This document shows, piece after piece, positions 54,058 through 64,000 of a DNA stretch of 64,000 nt. The stretch covers positions 1,054,001 to 1,118,000 of the forward strand of contig NZ_CP012670.1 of assembly GCF_004135735.1 (NCBI RefSeq), given 5' to 3'. Positions within the stretch are counted from its first letter, which is position 1; every line of letters begins with the position of its first letter. A model generated the notes under the pieces. That model saw only the letters and a list, made by a program, of their open reading frames with translations, had not been told where the DNA came from and made no database searches. Made by a program: the position numbers and the translations under genes. This stretch comes from Sorangium cellulosum. Its GTDB lineage: Bacteria > Myxococcota_A > Polyangia > Polyangiales > Polyangiaceae.

Positions 54058-54528
54058 ATGCCCCGTCGTCGCGAAGTCCCGAAGCGGAAGATCATTCCGG
54101 ACCCGAAGTACAAGGACAAGCTCGTCGCCAAGTTCACGAACTCCCTGATGCTGTCGGGCAAGAAGGCGACTGCCGAGGGGATCCTCTACGGCGCGTTCGA
54201 CATCGTGCGCGACCGCTTCAAGGAGGAGCCGATCGACGTCTTCCGGAAGGCGCTCGACAACGTGAAGCCGAAGCTCGAGGTCAAGAGCCGGCGCGTCGGC
54301 GGCGCGACCTATCAGGTCCCCGTCGAGGTCCGGCCCGAGCGGCGCGTCGCGCTGGCGATGCGCTGGCTCGTGACCTACTCGCGCGGCCGTGGCGAGAAGA
54401 CGATGCGCGAGCGGCTCGCCGCCGAGCTCGTCGACGCGGCGCAGAACCGCGGCAACGCGGTCAAGAAGCGCGACGACACGCACAAGATGGCCGAGGCCAA
54501 CAAGGCCTTCGCTCACTATCGATGGTAG
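54058..54528 (+). CDS. rpsG: Ribosomal protein S7
   Basis: The 156-residue protein is canonical S7 ([78 protein letters not shown]). It nucleates the 30S head by binding the 3' domain of 16S rRNA and in many bacteria autoregulates the operon. GAGGAA precedes the ATG. It is 30 bp downstream of rpsL and followed by a hairpin at 54540-54568. Confidence 0.98.
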   Translation: MPRRREVPKRKIIPDPKYKDKLVAKFTNSLMLSGKKATAEGILYGAFDIVRDRFKEEPIDVFRKALDNVKPKLEVKSRRVGGATYQVPVEVRPERRVALAMRWLVTYSRGRGEKTMRERLAAELVDAAQNRGNAVKKRDDTHKMAEANKAFAHYRW

Positions 54529-54539
54529 GTCGCGGGCGC

Positions 54540-54568
54540 GCCAGCGCAGATCCAGGGTCTGCGCTGGC
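54540..54568 (+). terminator. Perfect 11-bp hairpin after rpsG
   Basis: GCCAGCGCAGA (54540-54550) pairs exactly with TCTGCGCTGGC (54558-54568) over a 7-nt loop, 12 bp after the rpsG stop. A weak T-containing tail follows (TCGTTCATTTC). Confidence 0.6.
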
Positions 54569-54715
54569 TCGTTCATTTCACGTCCCACCGCCCAGGCGAG
54601 GAAACGCGTAGAGCGAGATGGCAACGTCGACATAAGGATCGGGTTACAGGGCCGATCTCGAGGGAGCGCGATGGCGCTCCGCTTCGTGATCCAAAGAGCT
54701 GCTGCTGTACCCCGA

Positions 54716-54776
54716 CACCCTCTCCAGGTTCAAGCGCACGCCACACGGAGGCGGGCCGGGCTGGAGAGGGTGTTTT
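54716..54776 (+). terminator. 12-bp stem plus TTTT in the fusA leader; attenuator candidate
   Basis: CACCCTCTCCAG (54716-54727) pairs exactly with CTGGAGAGGGTG (54761-54772), then TTTT (54773-54776), 54 bp before the fusA start. The 33-nt loop allows alternative pairing, as in an attenuator. Confidence 0.6.
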
Positions 54777-54830
54777 GCATCCTGAGACCGAAACGCTCAC
54801 CCCACGCATCGCACCAACGGAGAAGGAACA

Positions 54831-56945
54831 GTGGCACGCGAGTACAGCCTGGAACGGACGCGCAACATCGGGATCATGGCCCACATCGACGCGGGCAAGA
54901 CGACCTGCTCGGAGCGCATCCTTTATTACTCGGGTGTCAACTACAAGCTCGGCGAGGTCCACGAGGGCGCGGCCACGATGGACTGGATGGTCCAGGAGCA
55001 GGAGCGCGGCATCACCATCACGTCCGCCGCGACGAACTGCTTCTGGTCTCCGGAGCAGGGGCCCCAGAAGGGCGTCTCCCACCGGATCAACATCATCGAC
55101 ACGCCCGGGCACGTCGACTTCACCATCGAGGTCGAGCGCTGCCTGCGCGTGCTCGACGGCGCGGTGGCGGTGTTCGACGGCGGCAACGGCGTCGAGCCGC
55201 AGAGCGAGACGGTCTGGCGCCAGGCGGACAAGTACGGGGTTCCGCGCATCGCGTTCATCAACAAGATGGACAAGGTGGGCGCCGACTTCGACATGTGTGT
55301 CGACTCCATCCGCGAGCGGCTCGGCGCGAACCCCGTGGCCATCCACTATCCGCTCGGGGCCGAGGACTCGTTCCGGGGCGTCATCGACCTCGTGACGATG
55401 CGGGCCGCCGTCTTCGACGAGGAGACGAAGGGCCAGCGCTACGAGTGGACCGCGATCCCGGACGATCTCCTGCCGCGCTGCAAGGAGCTCAGGGAGAAGC
55501 TCGTCGAGGCGTGCGCCGACTCGAGCGACCAGGTGATGGAGAAGTTCATCGCCGGGGACATCGACCAGATCTCCGAGGAGGAGATCCACGCCGCGCTCCG
55601 CGCGGGCACCCTGGGCTTCAAGATCGTCCCGGTCCTGTGCGGCTCGGCCTTCAAGAACAAGGGGATCCAGCTCCTGCTCGACAGCGTGGTGAACTACCTG
55701 CCGTCGCCGGTCGACATCCCGGCCATCGAGGGGACGCTGCCCGACAACAAGGACAAGGTCGTCTCGCGCAAGACGAGCGACGACGAGCCGTTCGCGGCGC
55801 TGGCGTTCAAGATCATGAACGACCAGTTCGGCAACCTCACCTTCTTCCGCGTCTACTCCGGCACGACGAGGAGCGGCGTCAGCGTGCTCAACTCGACGCG
55901 CGGGAAGAGGGAGCGGTTCGGCCGCATCCTCCGGATGCACGCGAACAAGCGCGAGGAGATCGACGTCTGCTACGCGGGCAACATCTACGCGGCCGTCGGC
56001 CTCCGCGACACCCGCACCGGGGACACGCTCTGCGAGGAGAAGCACCCGATCGTGCTGGAGCGGATGGAGTTCCCCGACCCCGTGATCTCCATCGCGATCG
56101 AGCCGAAGACCAAGGCGGACCTCGACAAGCTCGGGGTCAGCCTGCAGAAGCTCGCCTACGAGGACCCGTCGTTCCGCACCTACACGAACGAGGACACGGG
56201 GCAGACGATCATCGCCGGGATGGGCGAGCTCCACCTCGAGATCATCGTCGACCGCCTGAAGCGCGAGTTCAGGGTCGACGCCAACGTCGGCAAGCCCGAG
56301 GTCGCCTACCGCGAGACCATCTCGAAGAAGGCGGCGGACGTGGAGGGCCGCTTCGTCCGGCAGTCGGGCGGGCACGGCCAGTTCGGTCACGTGAAGATCG
56401 ACATGGAGCCCGCCGAGCGCGGCGCCGGCTTCGTGTTCGAGAACGATATCGTCGGCGGCATCATCCCGAAGGAGTTCATCCCGTCGATCGAGAAGGGCAT
56501 CCGGGAGGCGATGGGCCGCGGCGTGCTCGCGGGCTACCCCGTCGTCGACATCAAGGTCCGCCTCCACTTCGGCAGCTACCACGAGGTGGACTCCTCGGGC
56601 CCCGCGTTCGAGGTCGCCGCGTCGATGGCCTTCCAGGACGGCGCCAAGAAGGCGGGCCTCGTGCTCCTCGAGCCGATCATGGCCGTCGAGGTCGTGTCTC
56701 CCGAGAACTACCTCGGCGACGTCATCGGCGACCTGAACGCACGACGCGGCCGCATCCTCGACATGGGACAGCGCGCGAACACCCGGGTGATCCGCGCAGA
56801 GGTCCCGCTCGCCACCATGTTCGGTTACGCGACCGACGTCCGTTCCAAGACGCAGGGCCGCGCGACCCATTCGATGCAGTTCTCTCATTACGCACCGGTC
56901 CCAGCAGCGATCCAGGAAGAGATCGTCGCGAAGCAGCGAGGTTAG
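54831..56945 (+). CDS. fusA: Elongation factor G
   Basis: The 704-residue protein has GTPase motifs [18 protein letters not shown] (G1), [10 protein letters not shown] (switch I), [10 protein letters not shown] (G3) and FINKMDK (G4), then EF-G domains II-V ([56 protein letters not shown]). It drives ribosomal translocation. The start is a GTG at 54831 with GGAGAAGGA upstream; it gives the family N-terminus [13 protein letters not shown]. It sits between rpsG and tuf as in a classical str operon. Confidence 0.98.
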   Translation: MAREYSLERTRNIGIMAHIDAGKTTCSERILYYSGVNYKLGEVHEGAATMDWMVQEQERGITITSAATNCFWSPEQGPQKGVSHRINIIDTPGHVDFTIEVERCLRVLDGAVAVFDGGNGVEPQSETVWRQADKYGVPRIAFINKMDKVGADFDMCVDSIRERLGANPVAIHYPLGAEDSFRGVIDLVTMRAAVFDEETKGQRYEWTAIPDDLLPRCKELREKLVEACADSSDQVMEKFIAGDIDQISEEEIHAALRAGTLGFKIVPVLCGSAFKNKGIQLLLDSVVNYLPSPVDIPAIEGTLPDNKDKVVSRKTSDDEPFAALAFKIMNDQFGNLTFFRVYSGTTRSGVSVLNSTRGKRERFGRILRMHANKREEIDVCYAGNIYAAVGLRDTRTGDTLCEEKHPIVLERMEFPDPVISIAIEPKTKADLDKLGVSLQKLAYEDPSFRTYTNEDTGQTIIAGMGELHLEIIVDRLKREFRVDANVGKPEVAYRETISKKAADVEGRFVRQSGGHGQFGHVKIDMEPAERGAGFVFENDIVGGIIPKEFIPSIEKGIREAMGRGVLAGYPVVDIKVRLHFGSYHEVDSSGPAFEVAASMAFQDGAKKAGLVLLEPIMAVEVVSPENYLGDVIGDLNARRGRILDMGQRANTRVIRAEVPLATMFGYATDVRSKTQGRATHSMQFSHYAPVPAAIQEEIVAKQRG

Positions 56946-56954
56946 AAATACGCC

Positions 56955-58145
<1,191 letters not shown>

Positions 58146-58155
58146 GAAGAGCACC

Positions 58156-58467
<312 letters not shown>

Positions 58468-58480
58468 GAGTCCAGGGACC

Positions 58481-59104
58481 ATGAAGGTTACCGTTTACAA
58501 CCTCAAGCGGGAGCAGGTCGGCGAGCTCGACCTCTCGGACGAGGTCTTCGGGACCGAGGTGAAGGAGCACCTCTTCTACGAGGTGGTGAAGGCGCAGCTC
58601 GCGTCCCGCCGCGCAGGCACCAAGGCGACGAAGGAGCGGAGCGCGGTCGCCGGCTCCTCGAAGAAGCTCTATCGCCAGAAGGGCACCGGCCGGGCCCGTC
58701 AGGGCTCGATCCGCGCGCCGCATCACGCGGGCGGCGGCATGGCCCACGCCCTGGAGCCGAAGGACTGGTCGTACCGTCCGCCGCGCAAGGTGCGCATCGG
58801 CGCCCTGAAGAGCGCGCTCTCCCTGTTCGCCAAGGAGGGCAGGCTCATCGTGCTCGAGAGCCTGGAGGTCCCCGAGATCAAGACCAAGGCGATCGCCGCG
58901 ACGCTCTCGACGCTGCAGGCGGATCGGAAGTCGCTCGTCGTCGACACGGCGGGGAACGAGAAGCTGGTGAAGAGCCTCCGCAACCTGGAGAATCACCAGT
59001 ACTTGCCGCCGGAGGGGGTCAACGTCTACGACCTCCTCAGGCACGACCACCTCATCGTCTCGAAGGATGCCGCCAAGGCGCTCGAGGCGCGTTGCCTTCG
59101 CTAG
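58481..59104 (+). CDS. rplD: Ribosomal protein L4
   Basis: The 207-residue protein is L4 (KLYRQKGTGRARQGSIRAPH, GGGMAHALEPKDWSYRPPRK, VRIGALKSALSLFAKEGRLI). Its extended loop lines the exit tunnel, and in E. coli it autoregulates the S10 operon. Normally rplC precedes it; here it directly follows rpsJ. Confidence 0.97.
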   Translation: MKVTVYNLKREQVGELDLSDEVFGTEVKEHLFYEVVKAQLASRRAGTKATKERSAVAGSSKKLYRQKGTGRARQGSIRAPHHAGGGMAHALEPKDWSYRPPRKVRIGALKSALSLFAKEGRLIVLESLEVPEIKTKAIAATLSTLQADRKSLVVDTAGNEKLVKSLRNLENHQYLPPEGVNVYDLLRHDHLIVSKDAAKALEARCLR

Positions 59105-59119
59105 TCAGGGGAGACCGCC

Positions 59120-59416
59120 ATGCAGCCCGAGCAGATCATCCGCCGGCCCATCATCCTCACGGAGAAGTCGAGCCGGCTCCGCGACCAAGGCAACAAGGTC
59201 ATTTTTGAGGTCCGCCGCGAGGCGAACAAGATCCAGATCAAGGACGCCATCCAGACGCTCTTCAAGGTGGGCGTGGTGGATGTGAACACCCTGATCATGC
59301 GCGGCAAGGAAAAGCGTATGGGGCGCGGCTACGCGAAGCTGCGCAATTGGAAGAAGGCGATCGTCACCCTCAAGGAGGGCGACGAGATCCAGTTCTTCGA
59401 CGAGAAGGCGGAATAG
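59120..59416 (+). CDS. rplW: Ribosomal protein L23
   Basis: The 98-residue protein is L23 ([59 protein letters not shown]). It sits at the tunnel exit and docks trigger factor and SRP. 15 bp separate it from rplD and 2 bp from rplB. Confidence 0.97.
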   Translation: MQPEQIIRRPIILTEKSSRLRDQGNKVIFEVRREANKIQIKDAIQTLFKVGVVDVNTLIMRGKEKRMGRGYAKLRNWKKAIVTLKEGDEIQFFDEKAE

Positions 59417-59418
59417 CC

Positions 59419-60249
59419 ATGGGAATCAGATCCTTCAAGCCGACCTCGCCCGCGCGGCGCTTCTACTCGGTCAGCGACTTCAAGGACATCACGAAGACGG
59501 AGCCCGAGAGGTCGCTCCTCGAGCAGCAGACGTCGACCGGCGGCCGGAACAACAACGGCCGGATCACGTCGCGGTTCCGCGGCGGCGGCCACAAGCAGCG
59601 CTACCGGGTCATCGACTTCCGGCGTGACAAGATCGGCGTCCCGGCGAAGGTCGCGGCGATCGAGTACGATCCGAACCGGACGGCGCGGATCGCGCTCTTG
59701 CACTACGTGGACGGCGAGAAGCGCTACATCCTCGCGCCCGACGGGCTCGCGGTGGGCGCGACGCTGCTCGCGAGCCGGAACGCGGACATCAAGCCGGGCA
59801 ACAGCCTGACCCTGCGCTTCATCCCGCCGGGCACCTCGATCCACAACGTCGAGGTCAAGAAGGGCAAGGGCGGTCAGCTCGTGCGCTCCGCCGGCGTCGC
59901 CGCTCAGCTCATGGCGAAGGACGGCGACTACGCGCAGGTGCGCCTGCCGAGCGGCGAGATCCGCAAGGTGCACCTCGATTGCCGCGCCACGATCGGGCAG
60001 GTGTCGAACTCCGAGCACGCGAACATCAGCCTCGGCAAGGCCGGGCGCTCGCGCTGGCTCGGGCGCCGCCCGCACAACCGCGGCGTCACGATGAACCCGG
60101 TCGACCATCCGATGGGCGGTGGCGAGGGCCGGACGAGCGGCGGGCGTCATCCGTGCTCGCCGTGGGGGCAGCTCGCCAAGGGCCTCAAGACACGCAACAA
60201 CAAGCGCACCGACGCCATGATCGTCCGGCGGCGCGGGACCAAGGGTTAG
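59419..60249 (+). CDS. rplB: Ribosomal protein L2
   Basis: The 276-residue protein is L2 ([73 protein letters not shown]). It supports peptidyl-transferase activity and subunit joining. The ATG at 59419 gives the family N-terminus. Confidence 0.98.
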   Translation: MGIRSFKPTSPARRFYSVSDFKDITKTEPERSLLEQQTSTGGRNNNGRITSRFRGGGHKQRYRVIDFRRDKIGVPAKVAAIEYDPNRTARIALLHYVDGEKRYILAPDGLAVGATLLASRNADIKPGNSLTLRFIPPGTSIHNVEVKKGKGGQLVRSAGVAAQLMAKDGDYAQVRLPSGEIRKVHLDCRATIGQVSNSEHANISLGKAGRSRWLGRRPHNRGVTMNPVDHPMGGGEGRTSGGRHPCSPWGQLAKGLKTRNNKRTDAMIVRRRGTKG

Positions 60250-60251
60250 TC

Positions 60252-60548
60252 ATGCCGAGGAGCATCAAGAAAGGGCCCTTCATCGACGGTCACCTGCTGG
60301 AGAAGATCCAGGCGGCCCAGGCGACCAACGCCAAGAAGGTCATCAAGACGTGGTCGCGCCGCTCGACGATCCTGCCCGAGTCGGTCGGCCTGACCTTCGC
60401 CGTGCACAACGGGAGGAAGTTCGTCCCGGTGTTCGTGACCGAGAACATGGTCGGCCACAAGCTGGGCGAGTTCGCGCCGACGCGCACGTTCCACGGCCAC
60501 TCCGGGGACAAGAAGGCCAAGGTCGGCAAGGGCCCCGGCGGTCGCTGA
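60252..60548 (+). CDS. rpsS: Ribosomal protein S19
   Basis: The 98-residue protein is S19 ([77 protein letters not shown]). It starts 2 bp after rplB. It ends the local S10 run: a terminator follows, and rplV/rpsC do not. Confidence 0.98.
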   Translation: MPRSIKKGPFIDGHLLEKIQAAQATNAKKVIKTWSRRSTILPESVGLTFAVHNGRKFVPVFVTENMVGHKLGEFAPTRTFHGHSGDKKAKVGKGPGGR

Positions 60549-60584
60549 TCGCTCGCGGTCCACGCGGTAGCACCCAGCCCGGGC

Positions 60585-60622
60585 GGGCGGGCTCGCAGCA
60601 GCGAGCCCGCCCGTTCGCTTTT
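60585..60622 (+). terminator. Intrinsic terminator after rpsS
   Basis: GGGCGGGCTCGC (60585-60596) and GCGAGCCCGCCC (60601-60612) form a perfect 12-bp stem with an AGCA loop, followed by GTTCGCTTTT. This is a strong rho-independent terminator closing the ribosomal operon. Confidence 0.9.
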
Positions 60623-60661
60623 CAGCGCGCGGAGCACCGAAGTTGCCCCGGATCAGCAGAA

Positions 60662-60768
60662 GAACCGCCATGGCGCCAACGACGCCAAGAAGAGAGGGGA
60701 AGGGTTGTCCCTCCAGTTTCCCCTTCTACTTCCCTCGTCTCTTGGCGCCCTTGGCGTCATGGCGGTTC
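60662..60768. repeat. Imperfect long inverted repeat at convergent junction
   Basis: The left arm from 60662 (GAACCGCCATGGCGCCAACG...) and right arm ending 60768 (reverse complement GAACCGCCATGACGCCAAGG...) match over ~40 bp with small indels, around a ~25-bp centre. It lies between the rpsS terminator and the convergent gene at 60798, like the other long inverted repeats in this window. Confidence 0.75.
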
Positions 60769-60797
60769 GCCTCTCGGCCCGCCTCTCCGCAGTAGCG

Positions 60798-61844
60798 CTA
60801 GAACGTCGTGCGGAAGCCGGTGAACCCCGGGCCGATGACCAGCTGCCGTGAGGCCGTCGCGCTGGACGCCCCGCCGGTGCCCTCGCCGGAGAGGCTCAGG
60901 ATGAACAGCGTGGTGCCCGCGACGAGCCCGAGCGCGCCGATCGCGAAGCCGACGTTCGCGACCGTCTTCTGGGTCTTGCCCGCGTCGACGTCGTCCTGAC
61001 GATCGGGAGGACACGGTCCACCGCAGCTCTCGGCGAGATCGCTGTAGGTGCTGTTCGCCATCAGCCCGGCGACGGTGAACATGGCGAGCCCCGCCACCCC
61101 GACGCCGCCGGCCGCATACGCGTAGGGACGAAGGTGCGCCCGCTTGCCCGGCACCTCCGGCGCGAGCGCGTCACCGCCCTCGCCCGGGAGCGCGGCGGAG
61201 GTCCCGGCGTCCGCGACCGGGGCGTTCGTCTCGGCGTCGAGCGAGAGCGCCTTCGCCTCTCCCGTCGACAGCTCGACGCCGTGCACGCCGGAGCTGGTCC
61301 TGGTGCGCAGCACGATCTGGACCTTGCCGGGCTTCACCGGGAACGGCTTGCCCCATCGCGCGCGGGGGATTTCCCTGCCGGCGATCGTCAGCGAGGTGGC
61401 CAGCTCCGGGTGCACCACCGTGACGTTCACGAGCCCGATCCTGGGAGCGAGCTCGTCCCGCTCCAGCTGCGCCGTCTGCTCCGTCCTCGCGTACCGCGGC
61501 TCGGCCTTCGCCCGGGCCGCGGCCTCCTCCGCGACGTGCTCGAACTCCAGGTACGCCTCGGTCAGGTCGCCCAGCTCGACGAGGCAGCGCGCGATGTAGA
61601 GGCGGGAGTTCGGGCTCGCCACCGCGGCGTACGAGGCCCGGAACTGCTGCAATGCGAGCGCGTATCGCTCGCTGTCGAAGAGGGCCGTGCCCTTCTTGAA
61701 CAGCGCCTGCGCCTTCTCCACGGCGTCCGGCGACGGCGTCGCCGCGGCGTCGTCCGCGGCCGCCGCGGGCCCGGAGAGCGCGCACACGCACAGGCAGGAA
61801 GCCGCACCGAAGAGCAACGCACGGAGCCAGGGTCGAGGTCGCAC
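60798..61844 (-). CDS. Exported TPR/PEGA-like membrane protein
   Basis: The 348-residue protein starts at a GTG at 61844 (VRPRPWLRALLFGAASCLC), a signal peptide ending near PAAAAD. A TPR-like unit follows (AQALFKKGTALFDSERYALA, LQQFRASYAA, LYIARCLVELGDLTEAYLEF). The middle (~130-215) resembles PEGA-like beta repeats (VTVVHPELATSLTIAGREIP). Two C-terminal hydrophobic segments follow (YAAGGVGVAGLAMFTVAGLM; VGFAIGALGLVAGTTLFILS). It begins 6 bp after the Ser/Thr kinase stop, so the two genes are an operon; it may be a partner or target of that kinase. Confidence 0.75.
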   Translation of the reverse strand: MRPRPWLRALLFGAASCLCVCALSGPAAAADDAAATPSPDAVEKAQALFKKGTALFDSERYALALQQFRASYAAVASPNSRLYIARCLVELGDLTEAYLEFEHVAEEAAARAKAEPRYARTEQTAQLERDELAPRIGLVNVTVVHPELATSLTIAGREIPRARWGKPFPVKPGKVQIVLRTRTSSGVHGVELSTGEAKALSLDAETNAPVADAGTSAALPGEGGDALAPEVPGKRAHLRPYAYAAGGVGVAGLAMFTVAGLMANSTYSDLAESCGGPCPPDRQDDVDAGKTQKTVANVGFAIGALGLVAGTTLFILSLSGEGTGGASSATASRQLVIGPGFTGFRTTF

Positions 61845-61849
61845 GATGT

Positions 61850-64000
61850 TCAGATACCCGAGGGGTTGTACTTCTTCTTGGTGGTGGTCGTCGCCTTGCC
61901 GGTCGAGGAAGGCTTGGGCGCGGGCCTCGTCGACGTGGAGACCGCCCGGGCGCGCGAGGTCGACGGCGGGCGCGGCGTCGCAGCAGGCCGCGGCGCCGCC
62001 GTGACCGGCGCCCTCGCCGCCGGGGAAGCCTGCGGCGCCTCCGCCGGAGACGCCGCCGGCTGCTGCGCCTCCGCGGGAGACGTCGCCGGCTGCTGCGCCT
62101 CCGCAGAAGGCGCCGCCGATGGCTGGGTCTCGTCGGGCGGCGGGGACGGGGGCTGCGCGGCCTGCGGGGGCTCGACGGGCGCCGGGCTCGCGGGCGTGGT
62201 GGCCTCCACGACGCCCGTATCCGCGGCGGGCGCCGCGGTCGCGGGCAGCGCCTCGACGCGCGATTTGCCGAGCCCCGGGGCGTGCTCGTCGCCGCTGCGC
62301 ACGACCAGCGCGAAGGCGAGGAGCGCGACGCAGAACGTCGCCGCGCCGGCGACGATGAGCTGAAGCCGCTTGCGCCGCTGCCCTGTCTCGTACGACCTGT
62401 CGACCGCGGTGACCTCGCCGACGTCGTTGGCCAGGCTCCGGGGACCGCTCCTCGCGAAGCGCGCGGCGAGCGCGGCCCTCGCGGCCGGAGGATCCGCCGC
62501 GGCGAGCACCTTCGTGGGCGGCACCCCTGCTGCCGGAAGGACCCGCGGGGCGGACGCGCCGAGCAGCTTGCCCTCGCGCGCGGAGGGCCGCGAGCTCGAC
62601 GGGGCCCGCGCCTCCTCGGGCGGGAGGTCCGCCTGCACCGACGGCGCGAGGATGAGGCGCGGCGGGGCCTCGACTGGCTGCGCCGGCACGGCGATCTCCT
62701 CGAACGAGATCGGCGGGCCGTCCTCTTCGGGGCCCGCGGCCGAGGCGGCCGCCGCCGCGCTCGCGACCGGGCCGACGCCGGCCGGCGCGGGCTTCGCGGA
62801 CGCGGGTGCGCCCCCGCGGACCGAGGCCGGGATGGCGTCGGCGGCCGCGATCTGGCCGTCGGCGAGCAGGCCCGGGCGGGGATCCGAGTTCACGGCCGCG
62901 CCGGCGTCGACGGCCGCGATCGCGTCGCGGAGCTCCTGCGCGCGCCTCGCCTGGGTCTCGCCGATCGCCTTCCGCACGAAGGCCGCCACGTCCTCGTCGG
63001 TCGTGGGCTCGCCCAGGATCGACGCCACCTGATCGATGGCCCGCTGCATCTCGGCGCACGTCGCGAAGCGGTTCTCGCGATCCTTCTCGAGCGCCTTGAG
63101 GATGATCCTCTCGAACTCGGGGTGGATCGCGCCGTTCAGCTCGCGCGGGGGGAGCGGGTCCTTGATGGTGATGTTCTCCACCGTCGAGAGCTCGGTCTCG
63201 GCGCGGAACGGGTGCAGCCCGGTCGTGAGCACGTACAGCAGCGCGCCGAGCGAGAAGATGTCGCTCCGGCGATCGATGGGGAGCCCGCCGAGCTGCTCCG
63301 GCGAGAGGTACGGCGTCTTGCCCTTGATGACGCCGCCGGCGCGCGTGATGTGCAGGCGCCCCTTCGACTTCGCCACGCCGAAGTCGACGATCTTCACGAA
63401 CCCGGCGGTCGAGATGAGCACGTTCGCCGGCGAGATGTCGCGGTGGACCAGATCGAGCAGCGCGCCGGTGTCGTCGCGGAGCTCGTGCGCGTTGTGGAGG
63501 CCCGCGCAGATCTGCGAGGCGATGCGGAGCACGAGCCGCTGCGGGATGCCTCCGAGCGGCTTCGCGGCCCGCTGCAGCGCGCCGGCCGTCTCGCCGTCGA
63601 CCCACTCCATGACGATGTAGAGGACGTCGTCCTCCTCGCCGAGATCGAGGATCTCGACCACGTTGGGGTGGCGGACCCGCGCCGCGACCCGCGCTTCGTC
63701 GAGGAACATCGACTCGAAGTCGGGGTCGTCGGAGACGTCGGGCAGCATCGTCTTGATGGCGACGATCTTCTGGAAGCCGCGGGTGCCCTGGAGGCGCGCG
63801 GCCCACACGGATGCCATGCCGCCCTTGGCGACCGGCATCAGGATCTCGTAACGACCGAGCGTGCTGCCCGGACCCAGGCGATCCACGGCGGACGCCGCGC
63901 GGCCCCACTGCTTCGTCAGCCCCTGCAGCCCGGTCGGCGTGAGGGCTGTCCTGCTGGAGGCCGGCGACGGCTCGGACCCGTGCGGGCCGGGCGTGGCCGG
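61850..64000 (-). CDS. Ser/Thr protein kinase with one transmembrane segment (start possibly beyond right edge)
   Basis: The kinase domain begins LGRYEILMPVAKGGMASVWA and has AIKTMLPDV (Lys), VHRDISPANVLIS (the catalytic loop HRDxxxxN), VDFGVAKSKG (DFG), TPYLSPEQLGG (APE-like) and RRSDIFSLGALLYVL. This is a complete Hanks-type kinase. A Pro/Ala-rich juxtamembrane region, one helix (LIVAGAATFCVALLAFALVV) and a Pro/Ala/Gln-rich exported tail ending in a basic KKKYNPSGI follow. A GTG at 63886 could start a 678-residue protein. However, the frame stays open to the window edge and reads protein-like upstream (SRTALTPTGLQGLTKQWGR) with no start codon, so the true start is probably outside. It is the upstream gene of the pair with 60798-61844. 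Confidence 0.88.
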   Translation of the reverse strand, partial: PATPGPHGSEPSPASSRTALTPTGLQGLTKQWGRAASAVDRLGPGSTLGRYEILMPVAKGGMASVWAARLQGTRGFQKIVAIKTMLPDVSDDPDFESMFLDEARVAARVRHPNVVEILDLGEEDDVLYIVMEWVDGETAGALQRAAKPLGGIPQRLVLRIASQICAGLHNAHELRDDTGALLDLVHRDISPANVLISTAGFVKIVDFGVAKSKGRLHITRAGGVIKGKTPYLSPEQLGGLPIDRRSDIFSLGALLYVLTTGLHPFRAETELSTVENITIKDPLPPRELNGAIHPEFERIILKALEKDRENRFATCAEMQRAIDQVASILGEPTTDEDVAAFVRKAIGETQARRAQELRDAIAAVDAGAAVNSDPRPGLLADGQIAAADAIPASVRGGAPASAKPAPAGVGPVASAAAAASAAGPEEDGPPISFEEIAVPAQPVEAPPRLILAPSVQADLPPEEARAPSSSRPSAREGKLLGASAPRVLPAAGVPPTKVLAAADPPAARAALAARFARSGPRSLANDVGEVTAVDRSYETGQRRKRLQLIVAGAATFCVALLAFALVVRSGDEHAPGLGKSRVEALPATAAPAADTGVVEATTPASPAPVEPPQAAQPPSPPPDETQPSAAPSAEAQQPATSPAEAQQPAASPAEAPQASPAARAPVTAAPRPAATPRPPSTSRARAVSTSTRPAPKPSSTGKATTTTKKKYNPSGI

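Larger units (their letters stand above)
54529..54830 (+). other. 302 bp structured spacer between rpsG and fusA
   Basis: No gene is seen. Several perfect stems occur: 54540-54568 (11 bp), GGAGCGC/GCGCTCC near 54663-54680, and a 12-bp stem at 54716-54772 followed by TTTT. The run of hairpins ahead of the fusA GTG suggests termination/attenuation or r-protein feedback control in the str operon leader. Confidence 0.6.

Overview
The window is very GC-rich DNA (roughly 70 % or more by eye) with strong third-position GC bias. It is packed with lipoproteins carrying Gly/Ala/Ser/Pro-rich linkers, a Ser/Thr protein kinase, a hybrid histidine kinase, AgmX/PglI and OmpA proteins, and a three-gene polyunsaturated fatty acid (PUFA) synthase with a C-terminal acylglycerol-phosphate acyltransferase. 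This combination points to a myxobacterium of the Sorangium/Polyangiales type. That is inferred from gene content; no rRNA is present. No tRNA, CRISPR array, insertion sequence or prophage was recognised.

Layout. 1-5218 (minus, cut by the left edge): a giant secreted lipoprotein built from ~1.1 kb tandem repeats. 5984-9268: a GH43 galactanase-like lipoprotein facing away from an OmpA-type and an AgmX/PglI-type lipoprotein. 9351-9739: a large low-complexity inverted repeat. 9762-13262: GT-C glycosyltransferase, trmB and a small hypothetical. 13672-20193: hybrid histidine kinase, flavin monooxygenase, LysR and AraC regulators. 20463-21500: SGNH esterase lipoprotein, followed by the remnant of a short-chain dehydrogenase. 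22080-39125: the PUFA synthase operon pfa1-pfa2-pfa3 (PfaD-type enoyl reductase; KS-MAT-4xACP-KR-DH; KS-CLF-DH-DH-hotdog-AGPAT). 39225-41311: a two-gene AAA ATPase/DUF4276 pair that looks like a defence or toxin-type module. 41808-47397: surface lipoproteins (TPR, VWA, Cys-rich repeats) and a YdcH protein. 47432-53431: tmk-panC, ppk1 and two Pro/Ala-rich envelope proteins. 53629-60548: translation genes rpsL-rpsG-fusA-tuf-rpsJ-rplD-rplW-rplB-rpsS. 60798-64000: a TPR protein and a Ser/Thr kinase (open at the right edge).

How parts work together. In the PUFA synthase, Pfa2 loads and carries chains on four tandem ACPs and ketoreduces them, Pfa3 condenses and dehydrates and probably transfers the product onto lysophosphatidate, and Pfa1 performs enoyl reduction. 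pfa2 and pfa3 overlap by 4 bp. The ribosomal segment is atypical: rplC is missing between rpsJ and rplD, and the S10 run stops after rpsS at a strong terminator.

Other structure: three convergent gene junctions (9.3-9.7, 51.46-51.58 and 60.66-60.77 kb) carry unusually long inverted repeats; a helical motif is shared by the linkers of Pfa2 and Pfa3; and the same ~150-residue secreted domain occurs in two lipoproteins 40 kb apart. Most other long open frames on either strand are GC-bias shadows of real genes.
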